17,595 nt of DNA from Rhypophila decipiens. Its lineage: Eukaryota > Ascomycota > Sordariomycetes > Sordariales > Naviculisporaceae. Under the pieces are notes generated by a model that did not search any database, was not told the origin of the DNA, and saw only the letters and a program-made list of their open reading frames with translations. Below, piece by piece: positions 8,664 to 17,485 of this stretch (the stretch's first letter is position 1; each line of letters opens with the position of its first letter). The stretch is from positions 1-17,595 of the forward strand of contig MU858376.1 of assembly GCA_033297075.1 (NCBI GenBank). The letters are read 5' to 3'. A program made the translations under genes and the position numbers.

Positions 8664-10830
8664 TTAGTCAACCTCCTCCATGGCGCTGTCGCCAGTCTCA
8701 GCAGCAGGCGCAGAGTCGTCCGCGGCAGGCGCCTCAGCGGCAGCCTCGGGCTCCTCATCCAGGTTCAGGCCGAGAGACACAAGCTTGTGGATGCGCTCAG
8801 CGAAACCAGCAGGCTCCTCGATGGTGAAGCCTGAGACGAGCAGCGAAGTCTCGAACAAGAGCTGAACGATGGACTTGACGGTCTTGTCGCTCTCACCATC
8901 GGTCTCGACCTTCTTCTTGAGCTCCTGGATGATGGGGCTCTTGGGGGAGATCTCGAAGGTCTTCTTGGAAGACATGTAGCTGCTCATGGAGGTGTCACGA
9001 AGAGCCTGTGCCTTCATGATACGCTCCATGTTGGCGGACCAACCGAACTGGCCAGTGCGGATGGCACAAGGAGAGCCGACAAGCTTGTGAGAAACGACAA
9101 CCTTCTCAACCTTGTCGCCAAGGACGTTCTTGAGAGCCTTGGCAAGAGACTCAAACTCCTTCTCCTCCTTCTCACGCTCGGCCTTCTCCTCGTCAGTCTC
9201 CTCGAGCTCGAAGTCCTTGGTGATATCAACAAGCTTCTTGCCCTCGAACTCCTTCAGCTGAGTCATGGCATACTCATCAATGGGGTCAACAAGGAAGAGG
9301 ACCTCGAAATCCTTTGCCTTGAGAGAGTCGAGGAAGGGCGACTTCTGGACAGCCTTGAGAGACTCGCCAGTGATGTAATAAATTTGCTTCTGCACCTCGG
9401 GCATTCGGGTAATGTAGTCGGTGAGCGAGGTCTGGTCATCGCCAGACTTGGTGGAGTTGAAGCGAAGAAGCTTGGCGAGAGTGTTGCGGTTTTGAGAGTC
9501 CTCGTGGATACCGAGCTTGATGTTCTTGGAGAAAGCGGCATAGAACTTGTCAAAGTCTTCCTTGTTCTCCGAGATCTCTGTGAAGAGCTCAAGAGCCTTC
9601 TTGACGATGTTCTTCTTGATGACCTTCATGATCTTGTTCTGCTGCAGGGTCTCGCGAGACAAGTTGAGAGGAAGATCCTCAGAGTCGACAACACCCTTGA
9701 CGAAGCTGAGCCACTCGGGGATAATATCAGTGGCGTCATCGGTGATGAAAACACGGCGGACGTAGAGCTTGATGTTGTTCTTCGTCTTCTTGGTCTCGAA
9801 CAGGTCGAAGGGAGCACGCTTGGGGACGTAGAGGATGGCACGGAACTCGAGCTGACCCTCAACAGAGAAGTGCTTGACGGCAAGGTGGTCCTCCCAGTCG
9901 TTGGAAAGGGACTTGTAGAAGGCGGCATACTCCTCCTGGGTGATGTCTTGTGGGTTGCGGGTCCAGATGGGCTTCTGCTTGTTGAGCTCCTCCTCCTCGA
10001 TGGTGGTCTCCTTGACCTTCTTGGTCTTGGGCTTCTTCTCTTCCTCCTCGTCATCAACCTCCTCGACCTTGGGAGCCTTGTCCTCACCCTCCTCGGTCTT
10101 CTCCTCGGCCTCCTCATCAGGGACCTCCTTCTCGACCTCCTTCTGGACGTGTAGGTAGATGGGGTACGAGATGAACTCGGAGTGCTTCTTAATGACCTCC
10201 TTGATCTTGCTCTCGTTCAAGTAGTCAAGCTGCTCGTCCTTGAGGTGGAGGATCATCTTGGTTCCGCGCTTGAGGGGCTCGCCATCAGTATCGGGGCGGA
10301 TGCTGAAGGTACCACCAGCACTAGACTCCCAAATGTATTGCTCGTCATCGTTGTGCTTAGAGATGACGGTGACGCGGTCGGCGACGAGGTACGCAGAGTA
10401 GAAACCGACACCGAACTGACCAATCATGGAGATATCGGCACCAGCTGTGAGGGCCTCCATGAACTGCTTGGTGCCAGAGCGGGCAATGGTACCAAGATTG
10501 TTGACGAGATCCTGTAGACGACCGTTAGCATGCGCTGGGGCCGGCATTATTGGTTCTGGCGGTGCAACTTACAGCCTTGGTCATACCGATACCGGTATCA
10601 CGGATGGTAAGAGTCTTGTCATTCTTGTTGGGGATGATGTCGATTCTCAATTCCTTCTCAGCGTCGAGCTTGCTGGGATCCGACAGGGACTCGTAGCGGA
10701 TCTTGTCAAGAGCATCGGAGCAGTTGGATACCAACTCTCGGAGGAAGATCTCCTTGTTGGAGTAGACGGTGTTGATGATCAGCGAGAGAAGCTGAGAGAT
10801 CTCAGCCTGGAACTCGAAAGTCTCAGACAT
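8664..10830 (-). CDS. HSP90: Cytosolic HSP90 molecular chaperone
   Basis: ATP-dependent homodimeric chaperone of the cytosol that matures kinases, calcineurin and other clients. Coding exons are 10573-10830 and 8664-10511, joined in phase 0 across a 61-bp intron (10512-10572; GTAAGT...CTACAG), giving 701 residues, the usual size. The N-terminal ATPase domain shows [12 protein letters not shown] with catalytic Glu32, DTGIGMT at 78-84 and [16 protein letters not shown] from 116. An acidic and lysine-rich linker covers about 211-262. The middle domain carries [12 protein letters not shown]. The protein ends MEEVD, which docks TPR co-chaperones and marks the cytosolic form rather than the ER or mitochondrial one. 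ATG context is good (TCAAAATG). Long open frames on the opposite strand (e.g. 9087-10154) are shadows of its codon bias. Confidence 0.98.
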
Positions 10831-10873
10831 TTTGACGGATGAGTGGTGTGTGTGGTTTTCGCGGAATGGGTAT

Positions 10874-11131
10874 CTGGACCAGCGGCGTGTTAGTGGTGGT
10901 AAGTTGAATGGATGCGAACGATGACTGATGGAGGGGTTTAAATGGGTAGCAGCTCTGGCAATCTTTCCCGAACAATTCCTAAACTTTGTTGTCCAAAAGT
11001 GGCGGAAGAAGGTTCAGGGGGGAAATGCAGAGGCGGGGTGACGGAAAGACGAGGCTGAATGACAGGATGGTGATGTTTCCAGAATAGGAAAGCAGCAGTA
11101 ACAAGAGGTGGGGGTTGCGCAATGGACTTAC
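10874..11131 (-). other. Probable 5' UTR intron of HSP90
   Basis: On the minus strand, GTAAGT (11126-11131) follows a pyrimidine-rich leader-like stretch. A consensus branch point ACTAAC lies about a dozen bases before the acceptor CCAG (ending at 10874), 43 bp upstream of the ATG. The intron would be 258 bp. Splice signals and a leader upstream support it, but without transcripts it remains inference; transcription could also start inside it. Confidence 0.5.
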
Positions 11132-11298
11132 CAAAGAATGAGAAGTTGAAGACGAGGAAATCTACAACTGGAAGAAGTCGTCGCAAGTTGGCAGGTGAGA
11201 AAGAGATTTGGGAAGTTGATGGAGAGAAAAAAAGAGCTGGGAGAGGAAGACGGAGGAGCTGTGGCAGCTAAATGTCTGCAAACACCCCTGGGCTGTGC

Positions 11299-11560
11299 TT
11301 CGAAAGGAGAATTCGATGAGATTCTATCGACCAGAGATTCTGCGACCTTCTCTGATTCGTTTGCTGCTGCCTCCACAGCAACCGGGAACGATTATGATTG
11401 GCCCACTTTAAGTGGGCTGCGCCTAGGCAGGGCCCTTTCGACAATTTTGAGGCTAACGCCTGAAGCTTCCCCGCTGTCAACAGCAGGCGGTCTGGAAAGT
11501 GACAGAAAGAAACACAGCTCGAAAAGGTTAAGAAAGGAAGCTACACCGGTGTTCTGGAAC
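11299..11560 (-). promoter_or_regulatory. Candidate HSP90 promoter with heat-shock-element-like motifs
   Basis: Heat shock factor binds alternating nGAAn units. TTCtgGAA lies at 11552-11559, and TTC triplets 10 bp apart occur at 11312/11322 and at 11338/11348, with GAA at 11302 and 11309. A CCAAT box in HSP90 orientation (ATTGG, 11397-11401) directly abuts a palindrome, GCCCACTTTAAGTGGGC (11401-11417). Further TTCnnGAA or GAAnnTTC pairs lie at 10965-10972, 11008-11015 and 11077-11084, inside the proposed leader intron. None is a perfect three-unit element, so assignment is tentative. Confidence 0.4.
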
Positions 11561-11599
11561 CTCAAACTCTGTCTTTCCATGAATTAGGATCACAATGGA

Positions 11600-12905
11600 G
11601 CTTTCTGAGTTTGGATACGCAGTTCCATGCAGTTCTTTCACAAGTCAAACCTTTGTGCTGCGAACAATGCAAACAGCCCCGCCCCCCACTATCCTAGAAT
11701 GGAGAGAAAGCTCCAGAATTATCGATTTGCGAGGCTGAACGAGGCTGGTCCTTGTGCTGTACCCAACGACCACTGAACAAAAAGCTGTGAGGCGTCAGGT
11801 ATCCTTGCAGGCAGAAGGGTCACTGAGGCAACCACCATGTGCAATTTTGGCCTCTCCACAAGCAGATAAGTGCTTCTAGCATCTTCATTGGGATAATTGA
11901 AGCATCAAATGTTATCGGTTGCGACAGTTTCGATTTGACCCGGAATGAATGGCTGGAAAACATCGATATCCATCTGCATGAGTACATCTCCACTGTGCTC
12001 AACGGCTGCCCCTCACCGCTCAGATCAAAGTCCTCCCAGTCCTCCCTGATGGGAGAGAAACTCCGGATCAAGTTTTCGTCGTTGAGATTGTGGTGTATGG
12101 ATATGCGCCAACCAGTATGAATTATGACAATATTTCGTGCTACTGGGTTGACAAGTGACTTGGCTGCCACATGTAACTGGGCCGAGAATAAGGCATCCGG
12201 AAATGTTTCTACAGGCTTCCTATTTTAACCATAGGTATGGGATATTCTGTCATAAATGCCTCGAAAGAAACAGATATGTGCATGGAAGAGAAGATTTAAT
12301 GGCATGTACTCGTAGAGTTAAAGCTGAAGGCGCATGATTCTTTTTCTCGAGGCGAGGGTTCCATTTCGATGAACCATTTCACTACGTATTCCACACCCCA
12401 GACTCAAACCGGCTCACGTCCTGATAATTTCCTTCTCCCAAGCATATGGGACGATCACCGGATTTCCAAAATCGGAGACGTCCGGGCACCGCGGTGATTG
12501 AACCGGGGGTGGGCGCGGGCGGTTGAAGTTCGAAACGGAAACAGGTCACACTCAACCATTCAGTTTGGCCGTCTCGGCCGGAATTTCCAGTCCGGAGTGC
12601 CGATTTCAGTGCGACTCATAAAGTACAACGGCGCGAGTTTCGGATATACCAAACTTATAGCCTTGGTTCACCGCGTTGATTGAACCCCGAGTGGTCGCTT
12701 ACTCCTTCATGGACATTAGTAAGTGGATGTATTGGCAGGATTGGTAACTCCTTACGGATACGCTTATGTGAACTTATGTCAACTGTAGACGTGTGCTGGG
12801 CGAACTGTTCAAATACCTACTTAAATATCCAAAATTCATTTTGAAAGTCTGGAAACAATGGTAAATATCTTTTCGAAACCTACATCTTCACCTGGACTGT
12901 GAGCC
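11600..12905. other. Intergenic region between HSP90 and the aquaporin gene
   Basis: About 1.3 kb between divergently transcribed genes. A minus-strand open frame at 11820-12170 starts with GTG, has no known domain and is probably chance. The right half (12450-12700) is GC-rich with many CGG/CCG triplets, a CACCGCGGTG palindrome at 12487-12496 and an imperfect 30-bp direct repeat (12487-12516 and 12669-12698). This part is likely upstream control sequence for the aquaporin. Confidence 0.4.
12487..12698. repeat. Pair of imperfect 30-bp direct repeats upstream of the aquaporin
   Basis: Copies at 12487-12516 and 12669-12698 match at 25 of 30 positions, both reading CACCGCG, then GATTGAACC, then GTGG. 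They lie 182 bp apart, about 240-420 bp before the start codon. Confidence 0.5.
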
Positions 12906-14256
12906 ATGAATCATTCTCCATCTCCTGCTCAGCTCGATACTCAAGAATCAAAAATGCCAAGATTGGTATTGGACCCGGTTCGCAGCCAACTCAGGCCCGA
13001 AGCCGAGGACTTGAGAGACCTTGCTGTCGACGGTTCATTCGGGGGCTCTTTCGCAGGCCCAGCAGCTCAGGGTCTTTACACCGAGGCAGATTCCATACCG
13101 TGGTACCGCCGGAGGAGTTACTTTTTCAACGGTTGGACTGACGGAGTCGTATGGAGATCAGCTGTAAGATCAATTCTTGTCACTTCCATCATCCGCTGCG
13201 AATCTAATAAGGGTGAACAGTTCGTCGAATGTATTGCGACTGCGTGTATGGTCTATATCTCGGCCCAGTTCGGAGTGACACTCATGAACCATGGGATAAC
13301 CCAGGTGGTAGCATATGTCGGTATCTTCACCACCATCCTCCTTTCCACCTTCATTTATGCGACAGCTAGTGCCACGGGAGGACACATGAATCCGATGATC
13401 ACCTTCACTACCATCCTCTGTGGCCTCACTCCCGTCTCACGAGGTGGGTTAAGCTGCCCTCGTCGATATATCCCACCTGCCGGCGACTGACAATCACAGG
13501 CACAATCCTGATTGCGGCCCAGACCCTCGGCGGTGCTCTCGCGGGAGGATTGATACTTGGATCTCTGGGTCATGAGAGAGCCATGGCGTAGGCCACATCA
13601 CCGAAGGCATCTCTACAAACACAGCAGCTGACTCCAGGCGTCCTCTAGCTATAAGGGCGGAGGGAACTTTTTTGATCCCGATGAGATCAGTCCCGGGCAG
13701 GTTCTGCTGATTGAGACAATTTCTGGGTTCACGGTACTGTAAGTGCCCTAGACCAATCGCATGAGATGCCACAGCTCGTAGAGACCATCCGCTCATGGAA
13801 CCCAGAATACTAGCCATCGGTAATGGCCTAGATCCTCGACGACAAGCTCTATACGGACACCGGCTTGGTCCGTTGCTCGTGGGTTTGAGTGTGGGCCTGG
13901 TACTCTGCGCAGGGACAGGACTTGCGCCCGGGTATACTGGGCCGGGACTGAACCCAACTCGGGGTCTGGCGCTTGCCATCGCAGGAAATCATTGGCAGAG
14001 TAGGTCCCCCTGAGAGAGTGATCTTGCCCGTTTGACATAGAGCTTGGACTGATCCATGTCTCCTGACAGACCACTGGGTATGGTGGGTTGGACCGGTACG
14101 CGATCCTATTAATTATATCCAACCGCATGTGGAGGCTTGCTAATATCACCGTTGCTCCAGGCGCTCGGATCGATTCTCTCGGCCGCCATGTACAACTTTG
14201 CACCACCGTCGTTCATCGAGAGGAACACTAGGAAGAGGCTAACATCGGTGGCGTAG
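12906..14256 (+). CDS. MIP-family aquaporin/aquaglyceroporin with variant NPA motifs
   Basis: Membrane channel for water or small neutral solutes. Reading frames break repeatedly, but conserved MIP segments join cleanly as seven exons: 12906-13163, 13221-13443, 13500-13587, 13649-13738, 13806-13999, 14070-14095 and 14161-14256. Together they encode 324 residues with no stop. All six introns are GT-AG, 56-70 bp, with branch-like GCTGAC, ACTGAC or GCTAAT in several. Order seen: hydrophilic N-terminus to about 75, the PWYRRRSYFFNGWTD segment, membrane segments, GGHMNPM (NPM at 143-145), GQVLLIET, GLDPRRQALYGHRLGPLL, GLNPTR (NPT at 269-271, pore Arg272) and NHWVWWVGPALGSILSAAMYN. Both NPA boxes are changed. 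The altered first box recalls fungal X-intrinsic proteins, but the Cys usual after the second box (NPARC) is Gly here. Donors of introns 2, 3, 5 and 6 are weak (GTGGGT, GTAGGC, GTAGGT, GTACGC). A second Met is at residue 17. Confidence 0.85.
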
Positions 14257-14836
14257 TCCATGCCGTTGGTGGTTATCGGAGACTCCGCCAAAAAGCGTGA
14301 AACCCACGTTCTTGTTGCGCCGGCTCTTAAGGGATTCCGTCCGTTCCTGGAAATCAGCTCATTGTCATTGATGGTACGGATAGAAGCAATTGGATATGTG
14401 TAACTCTTCACCGCTTCATGCAGAATAAAGCAAAGACCGTCCCGTATCTCGTCCCATCGTCGTCCAAACAACTCCGAGCAGACACAGCACCGGTGCGGTA
14501 CGTACCCAGTGTAGAAGAAACTGTGGGCGTCCATGCAGAATGTACGATGTTGAACAGTGCCGCATGTGGTGTAATCAGAGAATTCGGGCAAGCGTCAGCC
14601 CCGATGCAAGATCTGCCCCTCCTTCATGCTTTCGTCAACGCCCCACTACGTTCTTGAGCTGACAGGCTCGCTCAGGGGACCCCGCCCTCTTCAATGACCT
14701 CCCCCCCACCTTCTCGAGCTCTTGTAATTCCTGGCTTTCTTCTTGCAACACCCACAGAATCAACAATCACTTCGAATCCATCATTTGACTCTCAATCTTC
14801 ACGGTCACTTTAAAACCCTCAAATCACCAAATCAAA
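14257..14836. other. Aquaporin 3' flank and FPR1 upstream region
   Basis: No gene is seen. A minus-strand open frame (14109-14591) starts with TTG and overlaps aquaporin exon 7, so it is treated as chance. The last 150 bases before the FPR1 ATG are rich in C, T and A (for example a TCAAAATG start context), typical of a fungal leader. Confidence 0.4.
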
Positions 14837-15359
14837 ATGACTATCCCCGAGGTTAAAGGTCTCACAATCGAGGTCCTCAAGGAGGGCTCCGGAGCTGAGA
14901 CCAAGCGCGGTAAGCAAGCTTCTTTTTCCCTTTCGCCTTAATAACGCCTCGCCAAACCTCTCCAACGAATACCCAATCTGCCCTCAAGTCAATTGATCCT
15001 CTACCTGCACCTAGCCGTCACTCAGAGCGTCCCGGGAATCACATGTCGCAACTTCAGAGCTCAGAAGCTAATTCTTCCTCCCATGTTCAGGTGACAGCAT
15101 CGACGTTCACTACACCGGAACTCTCACCAACGGCAAGAAGTTCGACTCCAGCTTGGACCGCGGAGATCCCCTCAACTTCACCTGCGGCCAGGGCCAGGTC
15201 ATCAAGGGCTGGGACGAGGGTCTCCTCGGAATGAAGGTTGGCGAGAAGCGCAAGCTCACCATCCCCCCCGAGCTCGCCTATGGCAACCGCGCCGTCGGCG
15301 GTGTCATCCCCGCCAACTCTACCCTCATCTTCGAGACCGAGCTTGTCAAGATCAACTAA
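14837..15359 (+). CDS. FPR1: FKBP12-type peptidyl-prolyl cis-trans isomerase
   Basis: Small cytosolic immunophilin that isomerises Xaa-Pro bonds; in fungi it is the receptor through which FK506 inhibits calcineurin and rapamycin inhibits TOR. Exons 14837-14909 and 15091-15359 give 113 residues, the family size. The intron (14910-15090, GTAAGC...TTCAG, with GCTAAT near the acceptor) interrupts codon 25. The single FKBP domain fills the protein. The ligand-pocket residues of FKBP12 are present: Tyr32, Phe42, Asp43, Phe54, Val61, Ile62, Trp65, Tyr88, Ile97 and Phe105. There is no TPR region, signal peptide or membrane segment, so it is not an HSP90-binding large FKBP or an ER form. The 181-bp intron is about three times longer than the others in this window. 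Confidence 0.96.
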
Positions 15360-15811
15360 ACAATAGAGGAGCTTGTTTTCTTTCTTTTGCTATCGGAAAA
15401 TCTATGGCTTGATGCATTATCCGGACACTTGTTGGTCTGGTGTCGGAAACGCCGGAATACTTGGCAAGGATCTTGATGTTCTGCTTCTCGGCTCCGCAAC
15501 ATAAACCCAAACAAGACGACAAAAACGTCACTCCTTATGATGATGACAGAAAGTCTCCTCCCTGTTGTTTTACAGAATAATTAGCTTAGCCTTCTTATTT
15601 CCCACTCCAACATGAAGAGTTGAGATCTGCCTAGTTTATATCAGGTGGCTATCCTAACAACCAAGTATGCCTGTACCAGTTCCAGTCCAAGGGTGAGGGG
15701 TATTTTACAAGAAGATTACGCCAAAAGATGAATGAGTTCCGCTGCCCCGTGTATGCCCTAGACCTAGCCCAAGTTCTCCCGTGTAGATATAATACAGTAT
15801 ATGCTATTTCT
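15360..15811. other. Intergenic space between convergent FPR1 and flavin reductase-like genes
   Basis: Presumably the 3' UTRs of both genes. No other gene or repeat is evident. Confidence 0.4.
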
Positions 15812-16648
15812 TCACCGTCTTTCCTTGAGACCCATCTCGAGCCTTTCAGTCCTTATCGACCTACCAGGCTCCCGGTATTTCGTATCGGCGTACGCCAGAC
15901 CAAAGGCTTGCTCAGTGTCAGTGTCAGTGTCATCTTGACCTCGGCCATCAACTATCTCCAACACCTCGCCCACGACAATGACATGGTCGCGGACTTTAAC
16001 CAGACCCCCATGGGCCTCATCGTTAAGGAGCCTGCACCGCAGCACATGAAGGACCCCAGGACCTTGCAGCATCGCAGGTCCACCGCTCTCGCCCCCCAGC
16101 GTAACATCGCATTTGCACTCCTCTCTTAATTTCTCAAATAATTGTAATGCGCCTTCGTTGCCTTGTCTGCACCAGTTTGCCACCTTGGCGCCGGATACAT
16201 CGGCTGCGAGGACATGTATGTTGAAGAAGCCGCTCGACTTTATGGCGTCGAGGGTCCTGCTTGGTGTGGCGATGTTGAAGCTCACTGCTGGAGTTGGGTG
16301 CAGGGCTAGAGAGGTGAACGAGGACATGGTCATTGCCCGTGGTACTCCGGGTGCTCCGCCATCTCTCGCTGACCCGCCGGATTTGGGGGTGAGATGTGTC
16401 GATGTGCATACTACCACGGAGTGGGTGAGGAGGCGCATGAGGCTACGAAATTGGTGGGATAGGGGGACTGGCATGTCATTGAGGTCAACTGCTTCCGCTA
16501 TCGACGCCGACGCATTGGGGTTCTTTGTGGTGGTGGTTGTGGTTGTCGCTTCCGGCGATACCTTGAGGGACTGTCGGTCGAGGGACGATGTATGGAGATC
16601 TCGACAGCTGGCAGCTGGAAGAAAATGCTGAATTAGTACTTGATTCAT
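15812..16648 (-). CDS. Flavin reductase-like (FMN-binding split barrel) protein
   Basis: Single-exon frame of 278 residues with a flavin reductase-like domain from about 66 to 262. It begins FRSLMRLLTHSVVVCTSTH, followed by RAMTMSSFTSLALHPTP (105-120), AVSFNIATPSRTLDAI (121-136), SGFFNIHVLAAD (139-150), and near the end AFGLAYADTKYREPG (248-262). Such proteins bind FMN and reduce free flavin or act as oxidoreductases; the substrate cannot be told. The first 25 residues lack acidic residues before Asp17 and contain RDLHTSS, which could be a mitochondrial presequence (inference). A run of seven Thr (35-41) and a DTDTDT stretch (240-245) come from short DNA repeats and sit outside or at a loop of the fold. 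The ATG has A at -3. It converges on FPR1. Confidence 0.85.
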   Translation of the reverse strand: MNQVLIQHFLPAASCRDLHTSSLDRQSLKVSPEATTTTTTTKNPNASASIAEAVDLNDMPVPLSHQFRSLMRLLTHSVVVCTSTHLTPKSGGSARDGGAPGVPRAMTMSSFTSLALHPTPAVSFNIATPSRTLDAIKSSGFFNIHVLAADVSGAKVANWCRQGNEGALQLFEKLREECKCDVTLGGESGGPAMLQGPGVLHVLRCRLLNDEAHGGLVKVRDHVIVVGEVLEIVDGRGQDDTDTDTEQAFGLAYADTKYREPGRSIRTERLEMGLKERR

Positions 16649-17130
16649 GGTCGTTTAGAGGATTCGAGAAATTGGCGCATACCTCGACATTGCCTTTGTG
16701 ACTTCAAGCCGGATGTGCATCTTTGGGATCCTGACAAAAGCGCAGGGGATAACTGTAATGGCGCCGAACCCGAGGTCGCCGCATTGCGTGTAAATCGCAG
16801 CCCATGCTCGGCGCTGAAGCCAAGGACGCGGCGACTGTTCATCTCATCGGTCCCATTGAGTTGCGGGTATCCGTCCCTCCGTTTGATCCAAGTACTGGTG
16901 GTTTTGGTAGGATTTATAGAACCGTGACGAGTCTACCGGGGAAATTGAAAGCCGGCCAAGGTTTGCGACAATGACATCGGTTGCCCTCGGCCGAAATTTT
17001 GAGCACTGACTGACCCGTCTGACACTGCGGCCGGTACCTGGCGGCCGGGGTTACGGCAGTCCATTTCTGGGTACGTGACATAACCCCCAAATGACCATTA
17101 CAGCTACACCATGGTGCGGGGTAACCCAAG
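16649..17130. other. Upstream region of the flavin reductase-like gene
   Basis: GC-normal DNA between the start codon (minus strand) and the right AT-rich tract. Open frames here are short, overlapping and without known domains. I see no convincing regulatory motif. Confidence 0.4.
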
Positions 17131-17485
17131 TACTTATTTAAAACCCCTACAGCTATATAACTTAGTTAATGAAGGGTTAAAATAACTAGGAATAATATAA
17201 AAATAGTCCTTAGAAAAATGTGGTTTTTATAGATATACTCTTATTACTATAGGAGTTATATTTATAAAGTTATTTAAGTTTTTAAATATATTATTTTAAA
17301 TAAAATAAATAGAAATTAATATTTAATACTATATTTAATAAATAAATTATAAATTTAATTAGGTCTTTTTTTATTAATTCCTTTAATTTTTTTAACTAAG
17401 AATAAAATATGAATTATTATTAAAAGAAATAGAATATATTTATATCTTAAATTATATAATTAAAGAAAATAAATAGAAAAAGAAA
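17131..17485. repeat. AT-rich RIP-like tract, right flank
   Basis: Abrupt change to nearly pure A/T sequence with many TpA steps, stops in all frames and no ORF. The composition is like that of the left tracts. The source repeat is not recognised. It ends at 17485, where TGTAACGATCGTGACA and GC-normal DNA begin. Confidence 0.65.

Noticed and set aside
9087..10154. A 355-codon open frame on the plus strand, antisense to HSP90, very rich in leucine.
   Set aside because: It is the shadow of HSP90 codon usage: glutamate and lysine codons read as leucine-rich on the other strand. No domain, and HSP90 itself is certain.
11820..12170. A 116-codon minus-strand frame between HSP90 and the aquaporin.
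   Set aside because: Begins with GTG, no recognisable family and no splice-supported extension.
12906..14256. Aquaporin as a pseudogene with several frameshifts and stops.
   Set aside because: All breaks coincide with GT-AG introns of typical fungal size, and joining the exons gives an uninterrupted conserved protein.
14109..14591. A 160-codon minus-strand frame with several cysteines after the aquaporin.
   Set aside because: Starts with TTG and its end is antisense to the conserved last aquaporin exon. The cysteines do not form a recognisable zinc-binding pattern.
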